Shown: positions 20,301 through 29,548, counted from the stretch's first letter. The stretch is DNA of 33,895 bases from Chara braunii (GCA_003427395.1 BFEA01000670.1:40219-74113); one strand, 5' to 3'. Notes: generated by a model not told the origin, from the sequence alone. Translations and numbers: made by a program.

Positions 20301-22255
20301 CCTTTCTTTGTTTCCCTCGTATCGGTTTGAAACTTGCTTTGCAAAGTGTTATAGAAGTTGTTGATCCTACGTCCACTGCTTGTAGTGTAGTTGGGTCACA
20401 TTTCGACCCTCGATTCTACCTGTCTTTCTTCCTTATTTTTTTTATCAAGATGAGATCGTATTGAAAAAAAACATCCCGCTCAGACAGACCTCTTGTTTAG
20501 GTTGATTGGACACCTTTACCCTGACATTTATTTCCTCCGTTGCGGTGTCGAGCGCATCGGCCCCCGCCTTTTCTCGAGAAGAGGCAGGAACCCTCCCGGC
20601 TATGTCACGCAGGAGTAAAACCAAAATAAGAAACAGAGACAACTCGGGAATGATGCAAAATATCCCACGAACTGTCGAGACAGACGGGGTTGCATCGCTC
20701 CTTTCGCCGCTCTAGCCGAGTGCGCCAGATGTACATCTCGCGGTCCCCTACGACAGGATAGGTTCTCGCGGGGCACAACTTGCTTCCCTAAGGGGCTGTC
20801 ACCACACTTAGGGACGTATCCCTGCCAAGCTACTAACCCGCGTGCGAAAGTTTTTAAATGCAATCGCAGAGGTAGATCAGCCGATGGCGTTTGCTCGTTC
20901 GTTGTAGTATAGATACGCTTGGTTAACGCCAAGCGGACCCGAACGTCGTCCGTCCCTTAGGGCGCCGATCTCCTAGGTACCAAACGTACGCCCGTCGACT
21001 AGGACGGTCTCAACTGAGCGTGAAACCCAAATTAATCCTAGTCCCCTTAGGCACTAGTCAAAAGAAATTTATAACACCCATATATAGTTATATCAAAAAG
21101 AATCGTCCTTAGTCGATAGGATTGTATATCCCATCTGACGTGATAATCAAAAGAATTTAAATCATCATACAGTACATCTAATAACACAAGATCTAAATAA
21201 AATATGACCACCCCCGGTCGAACTTCACAAAACAATCATACATCCGCCAACGAGGAGTTAGTTTCGACAATAATCACGATGCAACCGACAAGGTCATCGG
21301 TCCGCCTTAGTTTTGACTTGATGAGATGCGATGCCAAAGTCATTTATTCCACTCTACCGGCGACTTAAAATGAGACAAGCAATCCCATCTTCATATGTTT
21401 TTAATCTTCCTAGATAGGGTGTTCTGCGGATGATTCTTGATCAGGTGCATTTCTTGAAGTGTTGCATGTCTCTCCTTCTAGGAAGTGGTCTGGGGTACTA
21501 CTCTTCCTCGTTCGAACTCAAGATTCGCATCTCAGAAGTCGGGCTGTCTCCACCGAATCGGCAAAGTACCCCCCCGTAGAACGGTCCACTCTGGTTCGAT
21601 AACAAGATCGGCTCCTAAAACAACGAACCCCCTCCCCATATGCTTCATTGGAAGAGAAAACATGTTCACTGCAAATATTTTTTTTTTCGCTGTTCTCATC
21701 CTCCCCTGCCTAAGGTAATTTCGACGAAAAAAAAGTCAGAAGTAATAGAGAATAAAAATCATTTGGACAGATATAGGTAGATAAGGTCATTAGGGATAAA
21801 AATGGTTAATCCGCGGGAGAAGAACCAAGTCCGTTTGACCTTATCTGCTTTCCTTCAATCGAATTCGTTTTACGGTAACACATAAAATTAACGTTTTTCA
21901 AAACAACGAATCATTTTTTGCATGCAGACAGGTGAGAAGTAAAAGAATACATTTTTTTTCCCTTTTCTTAAATAGGCATAATCAATTTTCTTTGCAAGCA
22001 TCCCTCTACCTACCTGCACACACAAAAACAACCAACAATTCCAAAAAATTCAGCAACCCATACTCCCGTCGGATCTCATTTTTCACATGCATGACCACAC
22101 ACGCTTTACTCAACCTTTTCTTTTGAACATTCAAAACAAACAGAACCAAGCAAAGTGTGGGTGCACACAAGTGTGAAGAAGAGTCCAAGTCAATCAACTG
22201 ACCTTGAGTGAAGTGGTGTCGAACATGCCGTGAGCCACTCAAGAAAGTCAAGTAA
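20301..22255. other. About 2 kb with no gene seen
   Basis: No long frame, no repeat partner and no RNA gene recognised. The G/C-rich part (20500-21060) superficially looks structured but matches no rRNA or tRNA that I know. The part from 21700 to 22250 is AT-rich. Confidence 0.45.
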
Positions 22256-22466
22256 CATATATGCGTCGCCGAAAAAACCGCAGTCTCGAGGTAAGTCTCG
22301 CATTTCTCAAAAAAAAAAATAGAACACTCAAGTTCTCACTTCGCCGGCATCGCCAGTCCCGCTCACGCGCTCTGCCGGTCCCAAAGTTCCACTAGGTCAA
22401 GGTCAAATGGCCCCACCGCCGCTAACATGTGCAAAAAAAAAACGGTGTGTTGTTCCACCTTGATAG

Positions 22467-23025
22467 ACGTGGTCCAATACGCAGACTGTCGCCACTAGTA
22501 CTAATGCCGCTCGTCGTACCGCCACAACAATTTTACTGCAATTTACCCCTCCACCGACATTAACGGCATGTCTCTCGACGCACCAAAAGAAAACCAGCAC
22601 CTTCTCCCTCTTACTACCGCCTGACAAACCTCAATTTCGGCAGCATAACGCTGCAAAAATTACCGTCGTTGACGCCAGGAAAAATCGGCAACATATTCCC
22701 ACCGGAATGTCAATTCTGCCATGCCGCAAAATGAACAGTTTTTTGTCCTGCCGCAAAACGGACAGCACCTCCTCGTGCCGCAAAATGGACAACACCTCCT
22801 CGTGCCACAAAACGGACAACACCTCCCCTCTGTTCAGTGTCACCGGACGTGCAACAAATTCTGCAGCATAACGCAGCAAAAATAATCGCCGTCGATGTCG
22901 AAAAAAATCGGCAGCATATCCCCACAAAAGTGGGGAAGCAGCCTGTCGTGGTCCAGTTCGCCGGTACCTCCATCTGCGCCACCTTGAAGCCTGCCACTAC
23001 AGAGGAAGTCCCGCCATCAAATTAA
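22467..23025 (+). CDS. Candidate repetitive protein, unknown function
   Basis: The plus strand is open from just after a TAG near 22466 to about 22863 but has no early ATG. It contains QHNAAKITVVDARKNRQHIP, then four 9-residue repeats of the type CRKMDNTSS. A second frame (22837-23025) repeats the first motif as QHNAAKIIAVDVEKNRQHIP and ends at a TAA overlapping AATAAA. A possible first exon, ATG CGT CGC to GAG|GTAAGT, lies at 22261-22290. The minus strand is also open with its own 9-residue repeat (RHEEVLSVL), so the coding strand is uncertain. It may be only a repeat. Confidence 0.3.
22641..22925. repeat. Direct repeat of about 61 bp, 223 bp apart
   Basis: 22641-22701 and 22864-22925 share CAGCATAACG, GCAAAAAT and AAAAATCGGCA with scattered differences. 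The two copies flank the 27-bp tandem array. Confidence 0.75.
22722..22829. repeat. 27-bp tandem repeat, four units
   Basis: Units begin at 22722, 22749, 22776 and 22803 with TGCCGCAAAA and end CACCTCCTCG; the first unit is the most diverged. The period is a multiple of three, so all six frames stay in phase. Confidence 0.9.
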
Positions 23026-23030
23026 TAAAG

Positions 23031-23061
23031 CTTTGGACCTGAATAAAATTCAGACCCAAAG
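23031..23061. terminator. Hairpin with embedded AATAAA
   Basis: CTTTGG-AC-CTGAAT-AAA-ATTCAG-AC-CCAAAG: two perfect 6-bp helices separated by a symmetric AC/AC internal loop. The apex includes AATAAA (23042-23047), and another AATAAA lies just before it (23024-23029). It is placed right after the stop of the candidate repetitive protein, so it could act in 3'-end formation. Function is inferred. Confidence 0.4.
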
Positions 23062-23420
23062 TACAACTTTTGCCACACAGTCCCGGTCCAGCAGCGCGGT
23101 CCCAAGATCTGTCCCAAAGGCCCAACACTAGCCTAAGGATGGAGCAGAGTGCTCCCTGCCTCGACTATGGCTGCCTTCTTCCTCGTCCGAAGCTCTTCTG
23201 CAGTCCTTTAGCCTCCTCCCACATTGCCTCTGACAGCTCCTCCAGCGGCCCAACAACACTCAAGTGCGCTTGCCACACTCTGGCAGCACGAGTGCTTTGT
23301 GTGGCAGTTGGGGACAACTGCCTGTTTTATAGTGGTTGAGGAGGGTTTGACGTCACTCCAACCCCCAGCCTCCCCAGACAAAATTGTGGGCTCACAGTGA
23401 GCCCTTGATCTGTCCAAGAT
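23062..23420. other. Spacer, no gene seen
   Basis: Unique sequence between the hairpin and the tandem duplication; short unsupported frames only. Confidence 0.45.
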
Positions 23421-25670
23421 CAAAGTATATGTGGTCTCACAACAGCCACAACCTTAGTGGGGGCAGTTCCCTCAACTGCCTCATTTTTATTTTTATTTTC
23501 TTTATCTCGGCTATCTCGGAGTTTCACAAGATAGTTGAGCCTTTGCCATTTCCAAATCTATTTTTCTTTTATTTTTCTGATAAGGGGTTGATATACCTGG
23601 ACCCTTTTTCCAAGGCAGATACATCGGGGAAACGACTGTATTTAGCCTTTTCCTTTATGACCCAATTCTCATACTCCATCTAAAAACGGGTGTCTGACAA
23701 TTACCTCTGGCAGTTTCTACCGGAGGTAATACCTTCTGAGGACAAGTGTCTTCACGAGAATGCACAAAATAAAGAAAAATAGACAAAGTAAAAATGAAAA
23801 TAAAACTAACTATAACTACAATGCACTCGACCATTACTTCAGTCAGGTGCATGGTGTTGAAACCAACAACACTCCCTCCTTTTCTTATGCCCTCCCCTGA
23901 AAACGGGGAGAGCAGTTGCAGGTTGGGAGAGGTAGGGAAACAACTCGTGAAAATTCAGCAGTTCAAATCCCGACAGGCTCAGAGCGGGATGCAAAAAATA
24001 CCCCGACTTTTATGATTAAAAAAAAAACATTCGCCCAATAAAAAAAATTGAAAACATTCACGCACATGGCCTAGGTGTCTAGCTACCTACAGAAAACATT
24101 TCAAGGCCGACAAAATTGTTTTATACCGCCAAAACAATATTGGCACAAACCAAAAAAATACAGATTTTAAAAAAAATCTGATCCCGTTTTCTCGTTTTCT
24201 TTTCTTTTACTATTATTATATTTTTCTTTTCTTTTTCTTCTCCCCCCCCCCTGACAACGGGGAGGCAGCTGGCAGGTCGAGAGGAGTAGGTCCTCCTTTC
24301 TCCCATCCTCCCATTTCTCTCTCTCTCCCTCTCAAAGTCTAACTGTGGTCTCACAACAGCCACAGCCTTAGTGGGGGCAGTTCCCTCAATTGCCTCATTT
24401 TTATTTTTATTTTCTTTGTCTCGACTATCTCGGAGTTTCACAAGATAGCTGAGCCTTTGCCATTTCCAAATCTATTTTTCTTTTATTTTTTTGATAAGGG
24501 GTTGATATACCTGAACTTTTTTTCCAAGGCAGATACATCGGGGAAACGACTGTATTTAGCCTTTTCTTTTATGACCCAATTCCCGTACTCCATCTAAAAA
24601 CGGGAGCCTGACAATTACCTCTGGCAGTTCCTACCGGAGGTAATACCTTCTGAGGACAAGTGTCTTCACGAGAATGCACAAAATAAAAAAAAATAGACAA
24701 GGTAAAAATGAAAATAAAACTAACTATAACTATAATGCACCCGACCATTACTTCAGTCAGGTGCATGGTGTTGAAACCAACAACACTCCCTCCTTTTCCT
24801 CTGCCCTCCCCTGAAAACGGGGAGAGCAGTTGCAGGTTGGGAGAGGTAGGGAAACAACTCGTGAAAATTCATGAGTTCAAATCCCGATAGGCTCAGAGCG
24901 GGATGCAAAAAATACCCCGACTTTTATGATTTAAAAAAAAACATTCGCCCAATAAAAAAATTTGAAAACATTCACGTACATGGCCTAGGTGCCTAGCTAC
25001 CTACAGAAAATATTTCAAGGCCGACAAAATTGTTTTATACCGCCAAAACAATATTGGCACAATCCAAAAAAATACAGATTTTTAAAAAAATCTGATCCCG
25101 TTTTCTTCACAAGCGGTTAACGGGGACCCCCACTTTTCGGCCCTGAGTAACCATGAATGATCCTGAAATTAGGGTTTCGGGGTCAAATTTTGTGTTTTTT
25201 TGGATTTTTTTTTTTTTACATGTTTTTGTTTTTGGACAAGCTTGCTGTGTGTCAAATTTGGTGTCATTAGGGTTAGTAGAATTTGTGTTGTTGATCATAC
25301 TGAAAATCCTGAAATTTCGATGAATTGTTTTTTGGCGAAATTGCTTGAAAATGCACTTTTAAGGTGTTGTTTTATGTGTTTTTTTTTTTTTTTTTTTTTT
25401 TTTTAATAATATGTTAGTAAGAAGTGCACTCTATACATTGGTGTAGAGTTTGCTTGAAATGGCCTTATGGTTTTCTTATAAACTGAGGTGGAAAATAGGG
25501 GCTCGGTTAACCGACTCTCATTTTCTCATTTTCTTTTCTTTTATTATTATTATTATTATTTTTTTTTCTTTTTCTTCTTCCCCCCCCCTGACAACGGGGA
25601 GGCAGCTGGCAGGTCGGGAGGAGTAGGTCCTCCTTTCTCCCATCCTCCCATTTCTCTCTCTCTCCCTCTC
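23421..25670 (+). repeat. Tandem duplication, unit about 912 bp, second unit interrupted
   Basis: Unit 1 is 23421-24332. Unit 2 is 24333-25106 plus 25521-25670. The offset is 912-914 bp throughout the first 770 bp and differences are few, mostly single bases. The unit contains an ATTACCTC...GAGGTAAT hairpin, CAGATTTT-AAAA-AAAATCTG near its middle, and a C-rich/CT-rich end (CCCCCCCTGACAACGGGGAG). Unit 2 is split by the MITE-like insertion at 25107-25520. A 65-codon frame with a hydrophobic segment is open on the minus strand in both units. Confidence 0.9.
25107..25520. mobile_element. MITE-like insertion (about 414 bp) with TIR and TTTTCT TSD
   Basis: Comparison of the two tandem units shows that this segment is extra in unit 2. 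It is flanked by TTTTCT (25101-25106 and 25521-25526). Its ends, TCACAAGCGGTTAACGGGG and, on the other strand, TGAGAGTCGGTTAACCGAG, form imperfect terminal inverted repeats of about 26 bp with a shared CGGTTAAC core. It carries no transposase frame. A T-run of about 24 (25381-25404) lies inside. Non-autonomous DNA transposon is the most economical reading. Confidence 0.72.
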
Positions 25671-25852
25671 CGCTTAACTCCCACAATTCCTCCTCCACGC
25701 GTGTATCGTGAGCCGTGAGATTCAAAATCTCGCAATCATGAATATTCGTGCCTTTTGAGTGAGGAGCTAAACATGCTCCCACACAGCCTGAAAAAACTTT
25801 TCTTCTGCCTTTTGTTCCTACGAGGCTGTTGCCTCGTTTTCACTTTGTTTCG
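25671..25852. other. Spacer, no gene seen
   Basis: Sequence beyond the end of the tandem unit; no frame or repeat of note. Confidence 0.4.
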
Positions 25853-25877
25853 TTTTTTTTTTTTTTTTTTTTTTTTT
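25853..25877 (-). other. T-run, possible poly(A) tail of a minus-strand retroposon
   Basis: 25 consecutive T on the plus strand. If the tRNA-U6 composite at 26004-26252 is part of a longer minus-strand retroposed transcript, this would be its poly(A). No matching target-site duplication was found. Confidence 0.35.
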
Positions 25878-26003
25878 AGTAGTGAAGCCGTTGACATAAA
25901 CCAACAGCCACGGTTTCTTACCCTACGCCTTGTTGGCGTCTTCCCCCCTTCCTTCCGATATATGGACCTGAGTTCAATTCCCTATGGGAAATAATAATAA
26001 AAA

Positions 26004-26060
26004 ATTGGTCATTTTCTCGATTTATGCGTGTCATCCTTATGCAGGGGTCATGCTAATCTT
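26004..26060 (-). ncRNA. U6 snRNA 3'-half pseudogene
   Basis: On the minus strand the sequence starts AAGATTAGCATG, continues CCCCTGC.TAAGGATGACACG and CATAAATCGAGAAAATG, and ends ACCAATTTTTT, following the conserved 3' half of U6 with about four changes. The U6 5' half (stem-loop and ACAGAGA box) is absent, so it cannot be a working spliceosomal RNA. Instead of U6 sequence, the upstream neighbour is the body of a tRNA-headed retroposon. A T-run and ATTATTATT follow. Confidence 0.85.
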
Positions 26061-26160
26061 GGCGTGACGGATTTCCACCGCATGATCTTGACGATCGTGC
26101 GGCCGAAATCGGCCACACCCGAACTGCTTATAGCGAGGCTACTCCAAAAGAAGCCATTAG

Positions 26161-26233
26161 TGGCACATTCAAGGCTCGATCCCGGTCTCTGCCGGATAAC
26201 AGTCAGATGTCCTACCTATTGGGCCAGCTCCTA
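26161..26233 (-). tRNA. tRNA-like head (pseudo-tRNA)
   Basis: On the minus strand, A box TGGCCCAATAGG fits TRGCNNARYNGG exactly and B box GATCGAGCC fits GWTCRANNC. The D-stem pairs at 3 of 4 positions, and the anticodon position reads GTT (Asn-like) in CTGACTGTTATCC, but the anticodon stem and acceptor stem no longer pair well. It is not a functional tRNA. The intact boxes suggest a pol III promoter retained by a SINE-type element. Confidence 0.65.
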
Positions 26234-26252
26234 TCACGGCAGTGATAGGAGC
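26227..26252. repeat. Perfect 11-bp hairpin at the 5' edge of the tRNA head
   Basis: GCTCCTATCAC-GGCA-GTGATAGGAGC. One arm overlaps the acceptor-stem position of the tRNA-like head, so the hairpin may have arisen by inverted duplication of the element end. Confidence 0.7.
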
Positions 26253-26753
26253 AACTCCTCTATAAGAAGAGCTTAACCCTGACCTTCCTCCTCCTTATAG
26301 CCTTGCAGGCCCTGCCCCGTCGTTTGGCCATGTGACCACGAGGTGATTGGTCACCCAACCGAGTAACCCTTGGTATCGGCCTGCCAACCCCCTGGCTCGA
26401 ATTCAAACCCGACGGGCCCAGGAAATAAAGAAAACTTCCTATTCTCCCTGCGTCGTGGCCCTATACCCGACGCGTCCCTCTTTTTTAGCCTACTTAGGCT
26501 CTGAATCGTGCAGCTGCTAGGTAAAATTGGTCTGGTTTTAGCATTTTCATGTCTGCATGCCTCTGCGGCCTCGACAAAACTGCCGACTACCGCCATTGTC
26601 TTCGGACGACACAAGCGTTTGAGCTATAGTTTATAAAACTTTCAGTATCTTGGTCATTGGCTTAGTCTGAATAAACTTTTGGCAACGTGAGTCTCATCAA
26701 GTCCTTCAATTCAATGAAAGAGTCGGACAGCGTCTGATGTTTAAAATCCCCAG
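26253..26753. other. No gene seen
   Basis: One 87-codon minus-strand frame (26614-26351) with no recognisable domain. CATCAAGTCCTTCAATTCAA near 26696 resembles the start of retroelement copy A, perhaps by chance. Confidence 0.4.
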
Positions 26754-26785
26754 CAAATACCCTGATACCTTTGTCAGGGTATTTG
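26754..26785. repeat. Perfect 12-bp hairpin CAAATACCCTGA
   Basis: CAAATACCCTGA and TCAGGGTATTTG pair perfectly around an 8-nt loop. The stem resembles the ATACCCTT palindrome at 11039-11056. Each lies to the left of a kangaroo-like copy. Confidence 0.7.
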
Positions 26786-27161
26786 TCCCGACAGCGGCTA
26801 CCTTATGACTCCTCCTTTCTCTCCCTCTTCCTGCGTAATGTCTGGGAGAAAAGGAGAAGTAACGACACTTTAGGTCGATTTAACTGTTAATATCGTCCAC
26901 TTGGTTTTGAGAAGAGGGGGGCAAAAAAAAAGTGTGAATGGGTGAGTGAAATAATAAGAGGAAGTAGACAAAGAAGACGAGTAGAAAAAAAAAAATGATG
27001 CAGAAAAGGGAGACGTAATTTAAGCCTCTAAAGAGGCACTGCTTCTTCTCGCCCGATGGGTCTTTGGAGTGGGAGGGTTTGTGGAGATGGACGGTGGGGG
27101 TTGTGTGCGGGTTTGGTGCGGGCGCGGGATTATGAGCAACTGTTGTACAAGAATCGGGCGG

Positions 27162-28329
27162 TTAGGGGAGGGCGGATTGGACGCGGAGACATAGTCGGAG
27201 GATGTACGATAAGATCTTCTCCTGGAGGGAGGGTCTCAAATCTTCCTCTGCGGCATCTTGATTCATCTGGTCGAGGACTTGAAAATGTGAGTTGCTGCTT
27301 AAAGCTTTATGATGAGTCGCGGTATTGTCTGTGCGATGGATATGAGACTTCACTTGGAAATGTCGGTGTTGAATGGTACTGGATCGCAGTTCCGCAGGCT
27401 TGGTCTGTGAGTAGTCTGAACCAAGGTTCAAACCCTGATTGGATGAGAGTTGGTGCAGAAGAATATGAGAGATGTTTGTCTTGACAAGCTGCTTGAAGAA
27501 TCCCTTTAAGAAGAAAGCGAGTGGTGAGATAAAACCTGGTAGTCTTCCAGGAGAGGGTAGGTTCTCCGCTAGGCTCAGCAGACTGTTATTAACCCATAAT
27601 ACTGAGGAGTCAACCTGTGTAGAAGCCAAGCAGAGTGAGAAACAGTAAAAAGGAATACGTTAGTCGTGCACATGCTGCTCCTTGTAGTCTGCCAGCGCTG
27701 CGCTTGCTCTTCATCGCTCCTGAGGAGATAGAAGATTCAGACTGGGGGTCCCGTAATGAGAGGAGGAGGTTGAAGTAGAAGGAGTGAGAAAACAGTTTCA
27801 TTGCTTGTTCTCGTTGCAAGAAGAAAAAACTTGAAGAATGGGCGTTATTTTGCAAAGTGCAGAAGGCGGCGTCTTCCACGAATTCTAGAAGATCAGAGGT
27901 GACGAGATTAGAGTCGAATCTCCTTTCCACGGAGCTAGATTGCAAGGAGGTGATAGTGGTGGGTAAGATCAAAGGAAGGAAGAAAAGGTGAAGTGAAAGA
28001 AGTGAGACTGTCAGAGGGCGCAAAACAAAAATGCGCTGAATTTTTTCATCGGCAAAGATAGGGGGAAGGGTTATGGAAGAGCGTAGTGGGGTGATGAGGG
28101 AGGAGAAGATCCTAGCCAACTGCTCGTCAGAAGGCGTTTCCTGCGATTGAACTGTGAGATTGGAGGGAAAAAAGGAAAGAAGGAAACGATCAAATAGGGG
28201 CGGGTTGGCGGAGGCACGTGAGTGAAAAGAAGACGCAATAGACGGGGATGAGGGTCGAGTGGGCTGGTGGTGGTGGTGGTTGGGGGGGGGGGGNGTTTGG
28301 TCTCCAATTCTGCAGGCAGACAGGTTCAT
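27162..28329 (-). pseudogene. Copy C gag-like frames, unrecognised
   Basis: Two overlapping minus-strand frames of 239 and 155 codons. The first opens with MNLSACRIGDQ and a Pro/His-rich stretch (PPPPNHHHHQP, with one N in a G-run) and has Ser/Phe-rich hydrophobic parts; the second begins MASTQVDSSVLWVNN. The plus strand is also open (27056-27484, 142 codons). No domain is recognised. The call rests on position next to the shared terminal region. Confidence 0.3.
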
Positions 28330-28560
28330 GGTGAGGTACGTGGTGTGAAAGGACTGACTTACCGGGACGGGGATAGACAGACAGGGAGGAACTGACTAAA
28401 GAGACCGCTGACTTCTGACTAACTTGAGTGATGACGATGGCGGTGCGATTGACTGGCGACGAAAACCCGAGGGACTGCGACCTGAGAGTCTTTTCACCAA
28501 ATCAAGGCGAGGGTGAAGGACCTGACCCTTGTGTGGCGTGCATGCAGGTTTGCGTTTGCA

Positions 28561-28706
28561 ATGAACGCTGCCAGCGGTCAGGGTCTGGAAGGCACAGCTC
28601 GGGAGGGTTCTCAAGCTATTGTGGCTGGTCAAGCGCCTATGACTTATACTGTCGCAGGAAAAGGCAGTGGGACTGGACGTGCCAGCCAGGCCGTACTTCA
28701 ACCTGG
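28561..28706 (+). CDS. Copy C recombinase leader exon
   Basis: ATG to donor (CCTGG|GTGAGT at 28707), 146 nt, encoding MNAASGQGLEG, QAIVAGQ, TYTVAGKGS and TGRASQAVLQP. Same length and splice phase as copy A. It is not followed here by a recombinase exon, so either the element is truncated or this is the far terminal repeat. Confidence 0.5.
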
Positions 28707-28977
28707 GTGAGTGTCACATAAAATCTCAATAACCGATGATGCCGAGTGGATGCCTGTTGATCGTAGATTTACAAAGTTATGAAAATTTAGCTGCTTGTAG
28801 GCCTTGGATGTAGTGGGTCTACGGTTGTGATGGAAAGTCCCAAATGCCAATATCCCAAAACTGTTGGTTCAGTTGATGCGGACCGAGGATAGCCGCTGGG
28901 TTGAATCTGTTTCGTCCGTTCACTTAGTGCGCAACCCAGTGCGCAGTCGCTGGCGTAACACTGTGGGGTCCATCCCC

Positions 28978-29003
28978 CTTAGCCAAAAGGCCGAGAAAGG
29001 TAT
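28978..29003 (-). ncRNA. U2 snRNA 5'-end fragment (26 nt)
   Basis: On the minus strand 26 nt match the plant-type U2 start: ATACCTTTCTCGGCC followed by TTTTGGCTAAG. The match ends where U2 would continue ATCAAGTG, and the sequence runs instead into GGGGATGGACCCC and then copy C. No upstream plant snRNA promoter element (USE plus TATA) is visible. It is therefore a fused fragment and not a gene. Confidence 0.75.
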
Positions 29004-29203
29004 TCCTTCCGTTGTTTTACGCTTCCATCAACTGAACTGCCAATCAACTCGTTGCAGGAGCTATTGAGAAACACCCTGGGTTTTCGGGAAAAAAAAAAAA
29101 CAAACAAAAAAAAAACACTCCGACCTCGGCAAGCGAAGGATGCGAGAGAAAGTGACAACAACTCGCAGCACACATCACGTCTGCCTTGTGAAACTGAAAC
29201 TGA

Positions 29204-29237
<34 letters not shown>

Positions 29238-29493
29238 GAAACTGCCTTGTGAAAAAAAAAAACAAACTGCCTTGTGAAGCCGAGATGCTGCAGACCGGTA
29301 AATGTAACCCCGAAGGCTGACGGTGACCTCAGAAAACCGCAGCCAACCACTGAAACTTACTTATATAGGACAATCGGCGAAGTGCGCGTCGCGATGCAGC
29401 AGAACACGAAACAAAAACGAACTTGTGCCCTTGGGGAGAAAAAAAATTCGTTTCGTTCCGTTTCATTTCGTTTTTGCTGCCGTGTGGCAAGGC

Positions 29494-29495
<2 letters not shown>
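29004..29495. other. A-rich spacer with short repeats
   Basis: Contains A-runs (29090-29114, 29208-29236 and 29252-29261) and three copies of CTGCCTTGTGAA (29193, 29244 and 29268). A frame near 29055 reads LVAGAIEKHPG, reminiscent of the GDIExNPGP motif near the N-termini of some retroelement proteins but with key residues changed. No gene seen. Confidence 0.4.

Positions 29496-29548
<53 letters not shown>
29496..29548. repeat. (CA)n(GA)n microsatellite
   Basis: Uninterrupted CA dinucleotides passing directly into GA dinucleotides. Confidence 0.97.

Larger units (their letters stand above)
26004..26252 (-). mobile_element. Composite SINE-like retroposon: tRNA head, body, U6 tail
   Basis: Read on the minus strand: hairpin (26252-26227), tRNA-like head (about 26233-26161), a structured body of about 100 bp with the palindrome GGCCGATTTCGGCC, then the U6 3' half (26060-26004), TTTTTT and a short ATT repeat. 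A tRNA-derived head with internal pol III boxes, an unrelated body and a short 3' repeat is the usual SINE plan. A U6-derived 3' end is unusual. Only one copy is visible, so a one-off chimera is equally possible. Confidence 0.55.
27050..28966 (-). mobile_element. Kangaroo-like retroelement, copy C (partial)
   Basis: The right 0.5 kb (28430-28966) matches the leader-exon/intron region of copies A and B. To its left, minus-strand frames (28329-27610 and 27629-27162) may be a gag-like region, but they show no clear match to copy B gag. If so, this terminal sequence lies on the gag side here and on the recombinase side in copy B, in the same orientation relative to gag, as expected of split direct repeats. 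The left edge is not defined. Confidence 0.55.

Noticed and set aside
20500-21060. GC-rich, structured-looking stretch considered as rRNA or another structural RNA
   Set aside because: No conserved rRNA, SRP or snRNA motif recognised on either strand.
23655-24766. 65-codon minus-strand frame with a hydrophobic helix in both tandem units
   Set aside because: Its changes between units are as frequent as in the surrounding DNA and several alter residues, so there is no sign of coding constraint.
23965-24900. GTTCAAATCCC B-box-like sites in both tandem units (and GAGTTCAATTCC near 25970)
   Set aside because: The T-stems do not pair and no convincing A box lies at the right distance, so no tRNA or SINE head was called.
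25160-25180. TTAGGGTTTC, telomere-like
   Set aside because: A single occurrence, not an array.
28428-28721. 97-codon plus-strand frame overlapping the copy C leader exon
   Set aside because: Different frame from the leader exon that is conserved with copy A; Cys-rich reading has no counterpart in copy A.
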